DNA from: Grimontia celer
GTDB taxonomy: Bacteria > Pseudomonadota > Gammaproteobacteria > Enterobacterales > Vibrionaceae
Assembly: GCF_900055185.1 (NCBI RefSeq)
Contig: NZ_FIZX01000001.1
Span: forward strand, 1,612,001 to 1,676,000
Length of the DNA stretch: 64,000 bases
Reading direction: 5' to 3'
Positions 46,617 through 57,395 of this stretch are shown here, piece after piece. The notes below the pieces were generated by a model. It searched no databases. It worked only from the letters and a program-made list of their open reading frames with translations, and was not told the origin of the DNA. Position 1 is the stretch's first letter; each line of letters begins with the position of its first letter. Made by a program: the position numbers and the translations under genes.

Positions 46617-47582
46617 TTAATATTTGATCAGAGCTGAACCCCAGGCGAAACCACCGCCGAAGGCTTCAAGCAAAATCGTTTGGCCGCGTTGAATTCGTCC
46701 GTCGCGAACAGCTTCATCAAGTGCAGTTGGAACGGAAGCGGCCGACGTGTTGCCATGCTTATCTAGCGTGATCACAACTTGATCCATCGACATCGCGAGT
46801 TTCTTCGCGGTTGCCTTGATGATGCGGTAGTTCGCTTGATGAGGAACCAGCCAGTCAATTTCTGACTTGTCCATTTGATTCTCGTCCAGCGTTTCAGCAA
46901 CGATGTTGGCCAGTTGCGTCACAGCAACTTTGAACACGTCGTTGCCTGCCATATGAAGCCATGAATCTGCTTCGACTGGGCTACCCGATTTCGCGCGCTG
47001 AGGGAACTTGACTTTCAACAAGTCGCCGAACTTTCCATCTGCACGCAGGTGCGTTGAGATGATGCCTGGCTCTTCGCTGGCACCAATTACCGCTGCGCCA
47101 GCACCGTCACCAAACAGAATGATGGTTGAGCGGTCTTCTGGATCACAGAGATGAGAAAGACGATCAGCGCCGATCACCAAAGCATTACGCGCCATGCCCG
47201 ACTTCACATATTGATCAGCCACACTCAGCGCATAAACAAAACCAGAACACGCTGCTGCAATGTCAAAAGCAGGACAACCGCTGATTTCCAGCATGGCCTG
47301 CACATCACACGCTGCTGCGGGAAATGCGCTCTCGCCACTTGTTGTGGCAACAATAATCAGGTCGATGTCTTGCTTATCAATCCCTGCCATATCAATAGCC
47401 TGACATGCAGCGTGATAGCCCATAGTGGCAACAGTTTCTTGCTCACTGGCGATACGACGTTCTTTAATACCAGTACGCGCGGTGATCCACTCATCACTGG
47501 TATCAACCATTTTTTCGAGATCCGCATTTGTGCGGATTTGCGCAGGCAGATAGCTGCCTGTGCCTAGAATCTTACTGTACAT
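46617..47582 (-). CDS. fabH: Beta-ketoacyl-ACP synthase III
   Basis: 321 residues. Starts fatty acid synthesis from acetyl-CoA and malonyl-ACP. Cys112 in [12 protein letters not shown], His in [10 protein letters not shown] and Asn in GNTSAASVP form the catalytic triad. Confidence 0.97.
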   Translation of the reverse strand: MYSKILGTGSYLPAQIRTNADLEKMVDTSDEWITARTGIKERRIASEQETVATMGYHAACQAIDMAGIDKQDIDLIIVATTSGESAFPAAACDVQAMLEISGCPAFDIAAACSGFVYALSVADQYVKSGMARNALVIGADRLSHLCDPEDRSTIILFGDGAGAAVIGASEEPGIISTHLRADGKFGDLLKVKFPQRAKSGSPVEADSWLHMAGNDVFKVAVTQLANIVAETLDENQMDKSEIDWLVPHQANYRIIKATAKKLAMSMDQVVITLDKHGNTSAASVPTALDEAVRDGRIQRGQTILLEAFGGGFAWGSALIKY

Positions 47583-47587
47583 GAAGA

Positions 47588-48613
47588 CTAATAATGCCTC
47601 TCGAGTAGTACGGCTTCCAAACGGTCACATATTTTATTAGGTAGTTGCCGTTCGACTTCGTGTACCGCTTCTCCGATAGCATGTTGGAAAGCGGATATAT
47701 CTGCACGTCCGTGGCTTTTAACTACAATGCCGCGCAATCCTAACAGACTTGCGCCATTGTACTGGTCGGGGTTCAGGTGTTTGAGCCGATTAAACAGCCC
47801 ACCAAATAACCATTTAGCCATCAGTTTCTTAAACGGATTCGCTAGAACGTGCATTTTTAGGCTTTCTAAAAACAGTCTCGCGACGCCTTCACTGGTTTTC
47901 AGGCTTACATTGCCGACAAATCCATCACAGACAATCACATCAGCTTTCCCGGTATAAAGCTGATCGCCTTCTACATAGCCGATGTAATTAACTGCAGAGC
48001 ACTGCTGCAGCATTTCCGCGCAGCGCTTAACTAAGTCATTCCCTTTGATCTCTTCTTCACCGATGTTAAGCAGTCCAACTGTTGGCTGATAGCCCAGTTG
48101 TTCTTCAGCGAGTACCGACCCCATCACAGCGAACTGAAACAAGGTGTCGGCATCAACCGAGACGTTCGCCCCTAAATCCAATAGCCAGCTTTGCTGGTTA
48201 CCCATGGTTGGTAACTCAGAAATCAGTGCAGGGCGATCAATGCCTGGAAGCAATTTAAGAAGAGAGCGGGAAAGTGCCATTAATGCGCCGGTATTACCCG
48301 CGCTGACACAGGCATCAGCCTTTCCTTCCGCAACCAGTTCGAGTGCGAGACGCATCGAGCTACCTTTGCTTGAACGCAAGGCTTGCGAGGGACGTGTGTC
48401 ATTGGCGATAGAAGATTCCGCATGAACAATTGAAATGCGGGGATTATTTTTTTGATCCAGCGATACGAGCTGGCGGGTGATCTCGGATTGATCACCGACG
48501 AGTACCACTTTTAACGAGGGGAAATGCAACAATGCCTGCACGGAGGCAGGCACTGTTACTTGAGGACCGAAATCCCCGCCCATCGCATCAAGTGCAATGG
48601 TTAGACCTGTCAA
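47588..48613 (-). CDS. plsX: Phosphate acyltransferase
   Basis: 341 residues. Makes acyl-phosphate from acyl-ACP for phospholipid synthesis. N-terminal [30 protein letters not shown], and [13 protein letters not shown] are the PlsX markers. Five bases from fabH. Confidence 0.96.
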   Translation of the reverse strand: MTGLTIALDAMGGDFGPQVTVPASVQALLHFPSLKVVLVGDQSEITRQLVSLDQKNNPRISIVHAESSIANDTRPSQALRSSKGSSMRLALELVAEGKADACVSAGNTGALMALSRSLLKLLPGIDRPALISELPTMGNQQSWLLDLGANVSVDADTLFQFAVMGSVLAEEQLGYQPTVGLLNIGEEEIKGNDLVKRCAEMLQQCSAVNYIGYVEGDQLYTGKADVIVCDGFVGNVSLKTSEGVARLFLESLKMHVLANPFKKLMAKWLFGGLFNRLKHLNPDQYNGASLLGLRGIVVKSHGRADISAFQHAIGEAVHEVERQLPNKICDRLEAVLLERHY

Positions 48614-48622
48614 GGCTCAACC

Positions 48623-48793
48623 TTACTTGTTGATTACCTTGCGGCCACGGTAGAAACCGTCAGCAGTCACGTTGTGACGCAGGTGAGTTTCACCAGAAGT
48701 TGCATCTACAGACAGAGCTGAAGTGCCCAGCGCATCGTGTGAACGACGCATACCACGCTTAGAACGGGTTTTACGGTTCTGTTGTACGGCCAT
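48623..48793 (-). CDS. rpmF: 50S ribosomal protein L32
   Basis: 56 residues: [20 protein letters not shown] followed by [16 protein letters not shown]-like SGETHLRHN and YRGRKVINK at the end. Basic, as E. coli L32. Nine bases before plsX and five after yceD, so part of one operon. Confidence 0.97.
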   Translation of the reverse strand: MAVQQNRKTRSKRGMRRSHDALGTSALSVDATSGETHLRHNVTADGFYRGRKVINK

Positions 48794-48798
48794 TGACC

Positions 48799-49329
48799 CT
48801 ACTCCTCGTTACTTTGCTTTAAGTTTTTCAAAACGGCAAATGGATTCGGACGCTCATCAGCAAGCGGGATTTCCCCGAATACCATACCATCGGAATCGAC
48901 TTCGCAGTCTACTTCGTCGTGCATGGCAACCTGTGGCAGAGCCACAATCAACTCATCTTCGATAAGTTGAAGCAGGTTAATCTCACCATTTTCGTCGACT
49001 AATGCCGGCTCATAAGCATCCGGTAAATTGCCAACCTGATCTTCATTGAAAACCGGGCTGTAAATAAATTCGACTTCACAATGATGCGGGAAGGCTTTCC
49101 AACAACGCTGACACTCTAAATTGACGTCGACCTTGGCGTTTCCGCGTACAATCTTCAGCCCTTGAGCATCAATGTCAAACGAAAGCTTCACTTCAGCATC
49201 ACTGATTACACCTTCAGTTGCCTCAGCAATACGCTCCAGTTGCTTCACAGCGATGATGCCATCGTAGTCAAGTCGCTTTTGCGCACTTCTAAACGGGTCA
49301 ACCGTTAGTGGTAGCTTTACCTTTTGCAT
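48799..49329 (-). CDS. yceD: DUF177 protein YceD (23S rRNA accumulation protein)
   Basis: 176 residues. [12 protein letters not shown] at the N-terminus equals the E. coli start. CQRCWKAF has the conserved Cys pair; the C-terminal [10 protein letters not shown] is typical. In E. coli and plants it aids 23S rRNA accumulation. First gene of yceD-rpmF-plsX. No ribosome site precedes the ATG; see the promoter entry. Confidence 0.92.
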   Translation of the reverse strand: MQKVKLPLTVDPFRSAQKRLDYDGIIAVKQLERIAEATEGVISDAEVKLSFDIDAQGLKIVRGNAKVDVNLECQRCWKAFPHHCEVEFIYSPVFNEDQVGNLPDAYEPALVDENGEINLLQLIEDELIVALPQVAMHDEVDCEVDSDGMVFGEIPLADERPNPFAVLKNLKQSNEE

Positions 49330-49338
49330 AGGGCGCGA

Positions 49339-49367
49339 ATTCTAGCCTCCAATGTAGCCTGAGTCAA
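49339..49367 (-). promoter_or_regulatory. Sigma-70 promoter of yceD, likely leaderless transcript
   Basis: -35 TTGACT (49362-49367), 17-base spacer, -10 TAGAAT (49339-49344). The ATG begins nine bases after the -10, so transcription would start about three bases before the start codon. Confidence 0.7.
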
Positions 49368-49574
49368 AGAAATTTATGCCTTTACTTCTATTCAAGCGCT
49401 TCAAAAGCCCAAGAAAAAGAAAAAAGGTTACTTTCTGTTCAACAGGTACTTAGCATTATTGATCTTGAATGGGCGCCCATAGCTAAAGCTCGTCGGAAGC
49501 CCACTCGCCTCCGCAAGTTTAAAACATTACACTTGCCCGCGTATACGAATATTCTGGTAAAGGATCATCGTTAG

Positions 49575-50159
49575 ATGAATAAACAAACAATTGTGCTGGC
49601 TTCAGGATCTAAATACCGTCAAGCATTGCTGAAAAAGCTAGCTCTCCCCTTCATCACCCATTCGCCGGATATTGATGAATCTGCTAAAGAAAATGAATCA
49701 CCGACTGAACTAGTGAAACGACTTTCGTTGGAAAAAGCGCAGGCATGTCGAGATGGTCACCCAGGATCGATCATCATAGGATCCGATCAAGTTTGTGTGA
49801 TCGATGGAAAGATTTTGGGGAAACCTCATACAGAAGCAAAGGCTATTGAGCAGTTAAAGGCGGCATCAGGAAAACATGTCGCCTTTTATACGGGGTTAAC
49901 TTTGTTGAATGCAGAATCTGGTAACACACAAACAGACCTAGAGCCCTTTCATGTTCACTTCAGACATTTGAGTGACGAAGAAATCACACGCTATATACAA
50001 AAAGAACAACCGCTTGATTGTGCAGGAAGCTTTAAATGCGAAAGCTTGGGGATCGCACTTTTCGACAAGCTTGAAGGGCGAGACCCAAACACCTTAGTTG
50101 GCTTACCTTTGATTCGCCTATGCGAAATGCTTCGAGAGGAAGGAATCGAAGTCCTTTAG
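49575..50159 (+). CDS. yceF: Maf-family nucleotide pyrophosphatase YceF
   Basis: 194 residues. LASGSKYRQALL at the start, SPDIDES, GSDQVCVIDGKILGKP, SFKCESLGIALF and LVGLPL are the Maf markers of the YceF (m7GTP pyrophosphatase) group. Placement next to yceD, divergent, is as in E. coli. Hydrolyses modified nucleotides to keep them out of nucleic acids. Confidence 0.92.
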   Translation: MNKQTIVLASGSKYRQALLKKLALPFITHSPDIDESAKENESPTELVKRLSLEKAQACRDGHPGSIIIGSDQVCVIDGKILGKPHTEAKAIEQLKAASGKHVAFYTGLTLLNAESGNTQTDLEPFHVHFRHLSDEEITRYIQKEQPLDCAGSFKCESLGIALFDKLEGRDPNTLVGLPLIRLCEMLREEGIEVL

Positions 50160-50164
50160 CCTTT

Positions 50165-50328
50165 TATACCCAAACGAATGAAGGGTGCAGGATTCAGCGA
50201 GATTGACTGGCGTTGTGATCGCTGCGTTCCTTTGTAGGTGCAGTCGCCTCCATCAAATAGGAACAACAAAGAGCAAGGCGTCAGTCAACTCACCCGAAGG
50301 GAGGGCATCTTCACGTCGTTTGGGTATA
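50165..50328. mobile_element. MITE-like inverted-repeat element, 164 bp
   Basis: Ends TATACCCAAACGA and TCGTTTGGGTATA are perfect 13-base inverted repeats; further in, TGAAG, GATTGACTGGCG and matching complements keep imperfect pairing across much of the element. No coding potential. Sits between converging yceF and the HAD gene. Different family from the element at 15515. Confidence 0.72.
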
Positions 50329-50377
50329 TCTGCAAATGGGGCTATCACCCCACTTTCTTCTTATCTTTCTTCGACGA

Positions 50378-51019
50378 CTAGAGAAGCGCTTCCAGAGAGT
50401 CCACAATCGCGACAGGATGATACGCCGCTAGCGTCTCCCTATCGTGGACACCCCAAGTGATACCGATCGCATCAACCCCAGCATTCAGTGCCAAATGCAT
50501 GTCGTGAGTCGTGTCTCCCACCATGACAGCGTCGTTTGCCTCAACACCAAGCTGAACTAAAAGCTCATGAATCATTAAAGGGTCGGGTTTTGAAGCCGTT
50601 TCATCCGCAGTTCGTGTCGCCACAAAAAATGCGGAAGTGCCAGTATCCGCAATGGCCTTATCCAAGCCTGGACGGGATTTACCTGTTGCTACAGCTAGCA
50701 AATGCCCTCTTTGCTGCAATGTCTCCAAGAACGCAGAGCTAGAAGGATACAAGTCAATCGGCGTTTCGTTATCGACACGAAACTGCTGCCCGTAATGGCG
50801 TTTCCAGTCATCCAGCTTTTCTAAAGGTGAATCGGGATAGAGAAATTCATATCCTTTGTCGAGGCTCAAACCAATCATCTGTTTGAGCTCATCGCCCGAA
50901 AGTTCTGGTAAGCCCCCCGTTAAACGGGCTGCTTCTTCCAGGCTGGAAACGATACGTGCGACAGAATCCATCACGGTGCCGTCCCAATCAAAAATGACCA
51001 ACTTATAGTTAGCTAACAC
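50378..51019 (-). CDS. HAD-family phosphatase, phosphoglycolate-phosphatase-like
   Basis: 213 residues. HAD motifs: DWDGTVMDS (nucleophile Asp), ATGKSRPGL, Lys in SKPDPLMI, and VGDTTHDMHLALNAG. Alpha-helical cap in between. Overlaps rluC by 11 bases, an arrangement common in vibrios. Exact substrate unknown. Confidence 0.9.
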   Translation of the reverse strand: MLANYKLVIFDWDGTVMDSVARIVSSLEEAARLTGGLPELSGDELKQMIGLSLDKGYEFLYPDSPLEKLDDWKRHYGQQFRVDNETPIDLYPSSSAFLETLQQRGHLLAVATGKSRPGLDKAIADTGTSAFFVATRTADETASKPDPLMIHELLVQLGVEANDAVMVGDTTHDMHLALNAGVDAIGITWGVHDRETLAAYHPVAIVDSLEALL

Positions 51020-51965
51020 GTGGCGCTTTCCTTAAACCTTCCAGTGCTCGTTCTAATTGTTTATCCATTGGGGCAGAGATATCCATCAGTTCTTCTGTGC
51101 CCGGATGGGTAAACTTAATATTGGCCGCATGCAGGAACAGGCGGCTCAGACCAAATTTCTTGGTGTATGCATCAAACCTTGGATCGCCATATCGGTCATC
51201 CCATGCCAACGGGTGACCGACATATTGTGCATGCACACGGATTTGGTGAGTACGACCTGTAATTGGGCTCGCCTGCACCAAAGTTGCCTGCTCGAACTGC
51301 TCCATCACCTTAAAACGGGTTTCAGAAGGCTTACCATTTGGGTTTACACGAACAATACTGTTCACTTCGTTTTTCAGAAGTGGTGCTGTCACCTTCTTCA
51401 TAGAAGGCTTCCAGTTACCCATTGCCAATGCAAAATAGTATTTCTGCACCGTCTTCTCGCGAAATTGCGCCTGAAGGTGACGCAGTGCTGAGCGCTTTTT
51501 CGCAATCAGCAGGATGCCGGATGTATCGCGGTCGATTCTATGCACCAATTCCAGAAAACGGGCATCAGGGCGTAATGCACGCATTGCCTCAATCGCACCA
51601 AAGTGGAGGCCACTCCCACCATGAACTGCGGTTCCAGAAGGTTTATTGAGCACTAACATGTGATCGTCTTCATAAATCACACATTTTTCCAATTCCGCAA
51701 CACGATTCAGTTTGGTGCTTGGTGCCTCAACCTGCGCTGTCTCTGGGATCTTGATGGGTGGCAAGCGAATAACATCGCCCGCCTGAAGCTTATATTCAGG
51801 TTTTATGCGTTTTTTATTAACTCGCACCTCTCCTTTACGGAGAACGCGATAAATCATACTTTTAGGTACGTTTTTTAGCCTATTTCGGAGAAAGTTATCG
51901 ATCCGCTGGCCTGCAATGTCATCTGAAATGTCGATGAATTGCACTTTAGGTTTTTCAGTATTCAT
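51009..51965 (-). CDS. rluC: 23S rRNA pseudouridine synthase C
   Basis: 318 residues. Makes pseudouridines 955, 2504 and 2580 (E. coli numbering) in 23S rRNA. S4-like domain at the start (RIDNFLRNRLKNVPKSMIYR), catalytic Asp in LVHRIDRDTSGILLIAK, and GRTHQIRVHAQYVGHPLAWD. No ribosome site ahead of the ATG; it probably has a leaderless message. Confidence 0.95.
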   Translation of the reverse strand: MNTEKPKVQFIDISDDIAGQRIDNFLRNRLKNVPKSMIYRVLRKGEVRVNKKRIKPEYKLQAGDVIRLPPIKIPETAQVEAPSTKLNRVAELEKCVIYEDDHMLVLNKPSGTAVHGGSGLHFGAIEAMRALRPDARFLELVHRIDRDTSGILLIAKKRSALRHLQAQFREKTVQKYYFALAMGNWKPSMKKVTAPLLKNEVNSIVRVNPNGKPSETRFKVMEQFEQATLVQASPITGRTHQIRVHAQYVGHPLAWDDRYGDPRFDAYTKKFGLSRLFLHAANIKFTHPGTEELMDISAPMDKQLERALEGLRKAPRVS

Positions 51966-51974
51966 AGGGCGTAG

Positions 51975-51980
51975 ATTCTA
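51975..51980 (-). promoter_or_regulatory. -10 box of rluC, likely leaderless transcript
   Basis: TAGAAT lies nine bases before the ATG, exactly as at yceD, and both share CGCCCTATG over the start codon. The -35 is weak. Confidence 0.5.
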
Positions 51981-51997
51981 CATTGCATCAAAGTAGT

Positions 51998-52026
51998 TTG
52001 CTGCAAAAAAGTGTCCCTGCTATAGT
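51998..52026 (+). promoter_or_regulatory. Sigma-70 promoter of rne
   Basis: -35 TTGCTG (51998-52003), 17-base spacer, extended -10 TGC-TATAGT (52021-52026). Start of transcription near 52033. Confidence 0.8.
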
Positions 52027-52032
52027 TGCGCC

Positions 52033-52477
52033 GTAAAGCAGAAAAGTTTGAAGCTTTTTTGCTCGCCACGACTAAAAAGTCGACAAATAGAGTAAATCTT
52101 TACCGCTTTATCTCAGACCCCTAACCGCCACTAGCACTATTTCTGAGTAGTATCTGATCCGCTGGCAGTTAGAGGTGTCTTAATCATGCAGCACTCGGCG
52201 TAAGACATGAGGAATAAAGCACCCGTTAGTTTGTTGGCACGACGGGATAAATAACCAGTGTCAAAGAGACTGTCGCCATTTGTGGCGAATAGCCGACTGA
52301 ATAAACCGGATTGAATATCTTATTTCCGTATCAGTGGGTGGATAAGTAGTGCCCTGGAGCGTCCCTGATTTCCCAGCCGTGAGGTTGCATTAACATCAGA
52401 CTTGGGACCTGGCAGCATTGCGTTCTTTCTCTCGTTTCCGACAACTAATAACAACAAATAATCGAGAACAATTTGAT
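52033..52477 (+). ncRNA. rne 5' leader with autoregulatory hairpins (rne5-like)
   Basis: A leader of about 445 nt before the RNase E gene. One long stem pairs 52121-52130 with 52163-52172 (one mismatch); a tight hairpin TCGCCA/TGGCGA lies at 52273-52288. In E. coli RNase E binds hairpins in this leader and cuts its own mRNA when in excess. Structure is seen; function is inferred by homology. Confidence 0.65.
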
Positions 52478-55400
52478 ATGAAAAGAATGTTGATTAACGC
52501 AACTCAAAAGGAAGAGTTGCGCGTCGCATTGGTTGACGGTCAGCGCTTATACGATCTGGATATCGAAAGCCCTGGCCATGAATCGAAGAAAGCAAACATC
52601 TATAAAGGCCGTATTACACGTATTGAGCCAAGTCTTGAAGCAGCATTCGTAGACTACGGTTCTGAGCGTCACGGTTTCCTTCCTCTTAAAGAAATTGCCC
52701 GCGAATACTTCCCAGACAATTACAGCTACCAAGGTCGTCCAAACATCAAAGAGGTGTTGAAAGAAGGCCAGGAAGTCATTGTTCAGGTTGATAAAGAAGA
52801 ACGTGGTAACAAAGGCGCAGCCCTGACCACTTTCATCTCTCTTGCGGGTAGCTACCTGGTTCTGATGCCAAACAACCCTCGTGCTGGCGGTATTTCCCGT
52901 CGTATCGAAGGTGAAGAGCGTAGCCAGCTGAAAGAAGCGATGTCTGGTCTGAAACTGCCTCAAGGCATGGGTCTGATCGTCCGTACCGCTGGTGTTGGCA
53001 AATCTGCTGAAGAGCTAGAGTGGGACTTAAACTACCTGCTCAACAACTGGGAACGCATCCAGGGCGCTGCTGAATCTAAAGCGGCTCCATTCCTGATTTA
53101 TCAGGAAAGCGATGTTATCGCACGTGCATTCCGTGATTACCTACGCCGTGACATCGGTGAAGTACTGATCGACAGCGAGAAAGTTTACAATCAGGCTCGT
53201 GAGCGTATCCAGGCGACCCGTCCTGACTTCCTGAATCGCGTTAAGCGCTATGAAGGTGAAGTACCACTTTTCAGCCACTACCAAATCGAAAGCCAGATTG
53301 AATCTGCATTCCAACGTGAAGTGCGTTTGCCTTCCGGTGGTTCGATTGTTATCGACCCAACTGAAGCACTGACTTCTATCGACATCAACTCCGCTCGCGC
53401 GACCAAGGGTTCTGATATCGAAGAAACGGCGCTGCAGACAAACCTCGAAGCGGCAGACGAAATTGCACGTCAATTGCGCCTGCGTGACCTTGGTGGTCTG
53501 GTTGTTATCGACTTCATCGATATGACCCCTGTTCGCCACCAGCGTGAAGTGGAAAACCGCCTGCGTGAAGCCGTTCGTATGGACCGTGCACGTGTTCAAA
53601 TCGGCCGTATTTCCCGCTTTGGTCTGCTGGAAATGTCCCGCCAGCGTCTGAGCCCTTCTCTGGCAGAAGCAAGCCACCACATCTGTCCTCGCTGTACAGG
53701 TACCGGTGTGATTCGTGATAACGAATCCTTGTCTCTGTCTATCTTGCGTCTGATCGAAGAAGAAGCGCTGAAGGAAAACACCGCTCAGGTAATGGCTGTT
53801 GTGCCAGTTCCTGTTGCTTCCTACTTGCTGAACGAAAAACGTCGTTCGGTGCAGCATGTTGAGAAGTACCACAACGTTCGCGTTATTGTTGTACCAAACG
53901 CAAACATGGAAACACCACACTTCGAAGTGGTTCGTATCCGTGGTGGCGACGAAGTGACTTCACTCTCTTACCGTTTACCAGAACAACTGGAAGCGATGCG
54001 CGAGAACGAAAGCAAGGACGAAGCGCCTGCTGAACGTGTTGTGAAGAAACGTGAAGAGCCTGCGCTGCAAGGTTTTGCTGCTCCAGCGTCTCCGGCGCCA
54101 GCGGCTAAACCAGCACCTAAAGCTGCTGAAGCGACACCTGGTTTGTTCTCGCGTCTGGTTTCTTTCATCTCTGGCCTGTTTGCTAGCGCACCGGCGGAAG
54201 AAGAGAAGAAAGAAGAGCCAAAACGCGAGTCGCGTAACCGTCGTGACCACAAGCGTTCTCAAGACCGTACTCGTCGCGGTTCTCGCAACAATCAACGCGA
54301 TGAAAACGGCAAGAACACCGAACAACGTGGTGAGAAGAAGCAACAACGCCGTAAAGAGCGCCCAGAGAACGGCGAACGTTCAAATGAGCGCCCGGAAAAA
54401 CAAGCTAAGAAGCAGAACCGTAAGCAAGTTGATAAGGCTGAAAAAGCAGACCAACGTCAACAGCAAGCGAAAGCGGCTAAGCCAGTAAAAGAAGATTCTC
54501 AAGCTGAGAAGCAAGAGAAAGCGGAAAAGACGGAGAAAGTGAAACAACGCCGTCAACGCCGCAAGCTGAACAAGAAAGTCCGTGTTGCTGATAACGCAGA
54601 AGAAGTAGAAGTTGCAGCGGTGAACCCACTTCACGAAATGGGTAAAGCTGTTGCAGAAGAAGCGAAAGCTGAAGCAAACACCGATGCACCAGAAGCTGTT
54701 GAAGCTAACGAAAATGGTGAGCAACGTGAAGAGAAACGTCGTAACCGCCGTTCACCTCGTCACCTGCGCGCAAGTGGTCAACGCCGTCGTCGCAGCAATC
54801 GCGAAGATGAATCTGCAACCACAGAACAAGGTCTTGAGCAGCTGGATATGATGGAAACTGCCGTTTCTATCGTTGAAAAGCGCAACAAAGTTGTTCTGAA
54901 ATCTGGTGTTGCTTCTCCAGAAATGGCAATGGGTAAAGTATGGCCTTCGAAAGCGGCTCAGAAAGCTCCTGTTGTGGTAGAAGCCGTGACAGAAGCCCCT
55001 GCTGCAGACGAAGCACCAGCACCTAAGGCAGTTGCCGTTGGTGGTGTAGCCTTCCCTGAAATGGCAATGGGTAAAGTGATTGTGCGTCGTTCAGTGCCAA
55101 CAGTGCTGGAAGAGAAAGCCAAGTACGAAGGTGCTGACGCCCTGAACGAAGAGCTACCTGTTGCGGTTAATGCACCTGAAGAAGAAGCACCTGCTGCTGA
55201 ACCAGTTGTCGAAGCCGTTGTTGCACAGGTAGAAGCACCAAAAGCTGAAGAGACGAATGTGAAGAGTGTCATGGAAGCGAGCGAAATCCCTGCTGTAGAG
55301 GCAGAGAAGCCCGCTAAACCTGCTATTCGCATCGGTCGTGCTACGTCTCCAATGACAAAAGCGCCAGCACCAGAAAGCGCTGAATCAGCGATTGAAGTAG

Positions 55401-55504
55401 CCATTGCTGAATTCCGAAGCGAACGAGCTGAAACGCGCCAAGCAGGTAGCCAAACGGCAACCAACAGCGCTGCAGCCCCAGCGACAAAGCCTAACTTCCA
55501 ATAA
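52478..55504 (+). CDS. rne: Ribonuclease E
   Basis: 1008 residues from [10 protein letters not shown]. Endonuclease core of the RNA degradosome. S1 domain (about 36-119), catalytic Asp302 and Asp345 (E. coli 303 and 346), zinc-link Cys403/Cys406 (CPRC), membrane-targeting amphipathic helix [14 protein letters not shown] near 555-570, long Arg/Lys/Glu-rich disordered part that binds RNA and helicase, then a motif [12 protein letters not shown] (about 955-966) resembling the E. coli PNPase-binding site. Two repeats of EMAMGKV lie in between. Confidence 0.97.
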   Translation: MKRMLINATQKEELRVALVDGQRLYDLDIESPGHESKKANIYKGRITRIEPSLEAAFVDYGSERHGFLPLKEIAREYFPDNYSYQGRPNIKEVLKEGQEVIVQVDKEERGNKGAALTTFISLAGSYLVLMPNNPRAGGISRRIEGEERSQLKEAMSGLKLPQGMGLIVRTAGVGKSAEELEWDLNYLLNNWERIQGAAESKAAPFLIYQESDVIARAFRDYLRRDIGEVLIDSEKVYNQARERIQATRPDFLNRVKRYEGEVPLFSHYQIESQIESAFQREVRLPSGGSIVIDPTEALTSIDINSARATKGSDIEETALQTNLEAADEIARQLRLRDLGGLVVIDFIDMTPVRHQREVENRLREAVRMDRARVQIGRISRFGLLEMSRQRLSPSLAEASHHICPRCTGTGVIRDNESLSLSILRLIEEEALKENTAQVMAVVPVPVASYLLNEKRRSVQHVEKYHNVRVIVVPNANMETPHFEVVRIRGGDEVTSLSYRLPEQLEAMRENESKDEAPAERVVKKREEPALQGFAAPASPAPAAKPAPKAAEATPGLFSRLVSFISGLFASAPAEEEKKEEPKRESRNRRDHKRSQDRTRRGSRNNQRDENGKNTEQRGEKKQQRRKERPENGERSNERPEKQAKKQNRKQVDKAEKADQRQQQAKAAKPVKEDSQAEKQEKAEKTEKVKQRRQRRKLNKKVRVADNAEEVEVAAVNPLHEMGKAVAEEAKAEANTDAPEAVEANENGEQREEKRRNRRSPRHLRASGQRRRRSNREDESATTEQGLEQLDMMETAVSIVEKRNKVVLKSGVASPEMAMGKVWPSKAAQKAPVVVEAVTEAPAADEAPAPKAVAVGGVAFPEMAMGKVIVRRSVPTVLEEKAKYEGADALNEELPVAVNAPEEEAPAAEPVVEAVVAQVEAPKAEETNVKSVMEASEIPAVEAEKPAKPAIRIGRATSPMTKAPAPESAESAIEVAIAEFRSERAETRQAGSQTATNSAAAPATKPNFQ

Positions 55505-55520
55505 GAAGTCCGGTATAGAA

Positions 55521-55548
55521 AGAGCCATGCCTAGCATGGCTCTTTTTT
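55521..55548 (+). terminator. Intrinsic terminator after rne
   Basis: Stem AGAGCCATGC / GCATGGCTCT, 3-base loop, long T-run. Confidence 0.92.
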
Positions 55549-55776
55549 TATGTGTTACTAGCGAATATTCATCAAACTGCCATCGCTTTGATGTCTAATC
55601 AGTTTGGGTAATTGAAGCACATCAATGTTGTTATAAGACACTGTTCTATCTAGAGCGAATGTGCTTGCAAGTTTCACAAATACGTTACCAAGATTGAACA
55701 AAATCACACTTTTAGGTAGTATCGCCGTCTTTGTCGAATTGCCAACAACCCACTTTTAGAGAAGTAACCGAACAAG

Positions 55777-57333
55777 ATGTTTGAATTCCCCAAGTTTCCT
55801 AAACACTCGGCCAAGAACGACATTCTGTCAGGTCTGACTGTTGCACTCGCTCTGGTACCAGAAGCCGTTGCGTTTGCTTTCGTTGCAGGCGTTGACCCAA
55901 TGGTTGGCCTGTATGCTGCGTTTATCATGGGTCTGCTGACTTCTATCCTTGGCGGTCGCCCAGGTATGATTTCTGGCGCAACAGGTGCCATGGCAGTTGT
56001 CATGGTCAGTCTGGTAGCTGAGCACGGTATTCAATATCTTTTTGCAGCAATCATGCTAGCGGGTGCGCTTCAAATTCTGGCGGGTGTGTTCAAGCTCGGT
56101 AAGTTTATCCGCATGGTCCCACATCCAGTCATGATTGGTTTCGTTAACGGTCTGGCCATCGTCATCTTCCTTGCGCAGCTTGGTCAATTCCAAGTTCCTA
56201 GTCTTAATGGTGAAATGGAATGGCTTCAAGGTGAGCAACTCTATCTGATGCTTGGCTTGGTGGCGATTACCATGGCTATCATTCACTTCCTGCCAAAAAT
56301 CACCACCGCAGTACCGTCGTCATTGGTTGCGATTGTGTCTGTCACTGCTGCCGTTGTGCTGCTGGATTTGGATACACGCACTGTTGTCGACTTCCTACGC
56401 TCCATGAGTGGAGATGAGAGCGCGACGCTGGCTGGCTCACTGCCTACTTTCGCGTTCCCAACTGTTCCACTCAATTTGGAAACTCTCTACATCATTCTGC
56501 CATACGCACTGATTCTGGCAGCTGTTGGTCTGATTGAGTCTCTGCTTACCTTGACCGTCGTTGACGAGATGACGGGCACACGTGGCCGCGGTAACCGCGA
56601 GTGTGTGGGTCAAGGTGTCGCGAACGTAACTTGTTCCGTATTCGGCGCTATGGGCGGTTGTGCAATGATTGGTCAGTCAATGATCAACGTAAACTCAGGT
56701 GGTCGTGGTCGTCTATCAGGCATCGTTGCTGCACTTGCCCTGCTCTGCTTCATCCTATTCACTTCTTCGCTGATTGAAATGATCCCGCTAGCAGCGCTGG
56801 TTGGTGTCATGTTTATGGTGGTTATCGGTACGTTTGAATGGGCAACTTTCAAGCTGGCTAGCCGTGTACCAAAACGTGATTTCTTCGTCATTGTACTGGT
56901 GACCGTTGTGACTGTACTGACTGACCTGGCAATTGCCGTTATCGTGGGTGTGATTGTTTCTGCGCTGATGTTTGCGTGGGAACACGCGAAGCACATCTAT
57001 GCTTCGAGCCACATCAATGAGGAAGGTTCGAAAGTCTACGAAGTGAACGGTCCATTGTTCTTTGGTTCAGTAGCCAACTTCCTTGAGCTTTTTGATGCTC
57101 AGAACGACCCACAGGATGTGATTGTCGATTTCGGCAAATCCCGAGTGGCAGACCACTCTGCAATTGAGGCGATTGAGACATTGGCTGAACGTTACAACAA
57201 AGCAGGTAAGACACTCCACCTTCGCCACCTGTCACAAGACTGTCTTGCGTTGCTGACCAAAGCTGGCAGCCTGGTTGAAATCAACCACATTGAAGATCCA
57301 AGCTACAAAGTCGCTACCGACGTTCTAGCTTAA
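55777..57333 (+). CDS. SulP-family anion transporter with STAS domain
   Basis: 518 residues. Membrane part (about 12 helices) with [19 protein letters not shown], the SulP signature region, and [12 protein letters not shown]-terminal STAS domain (about 425-515; [32 protein letters not shown]). May move sulfate, bicarbonate or dicarboxylates; the family is diverse and the substrate cannot be told. Bicarbonate transport is possible because related vibrio proteins sit near carbonic anhydrase in other genomes (not seen here). Confidence 0.9.
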   Translation: MFEFPKFPKHSAKNDILSGLTVALALVPEAVAFAFVAGVDPMVGLYAAFIMGLLTSILGGRPGMISGATGAMAVVMVSLVAEHGIQYLFAAIMLAGALQILAGVFKLGKFIRMVPHPVMIGFVNGLAIVIFLAQLGQFQVPSLNGEMEWLQGEQLYLMLGLVAITMAIIHFLPKITTAVPSSLVAIVSVTAAVVLLDLDTRTVVDFLRSMSGDESATLAGSLPTFAFPTVPLNLETLYIILPYALILAAVGLIESLLTLTVVDEMTGTRGRGNRECVGQGVANVTCSVFGAMGGCAMIGQSMINVNSGGRGRLSGIVAALALLCFILFTSSLIEMIPLAALVGVMFMVVIGTFEWATFKLASRVPKRDFFVIVLVTVVTVLTDLAIAVIVGVIVSALMFAWEHAKHIYASSHINEEGSKVYEVNGPLFFGSVANFLELFDAQNDPQDVIVDFGKSRVADHSAIEAIETLAERYNKAGKTLHLRHLSQDCLALLTKAGSLVEINHIEDPSYKVATDVLA

Positions 57334-57352
57334 TCAGTTTCCCAAATAAAAG

Positions 57353-57377
57353 AAGCGGGCTAATTAGCCCGCTTTTT
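57353..57377. terminator. Intrinsic terminator (SulP / fasciclin)
   Basis: Stem AAGCGGGCT / AGCCCGCTT with AATT loop and T-run; converging genes. Confidence 0.9.
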
Positions 57378-57395
57378 GTTTTCTAGCTTCTTGAC

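Noticed and set aside
53141-53920. 259-codon frame antisense to rne
   Set aside because: Shadow of the conserved catalytic core; Cys/His/Thr-rich composition and no start signal.
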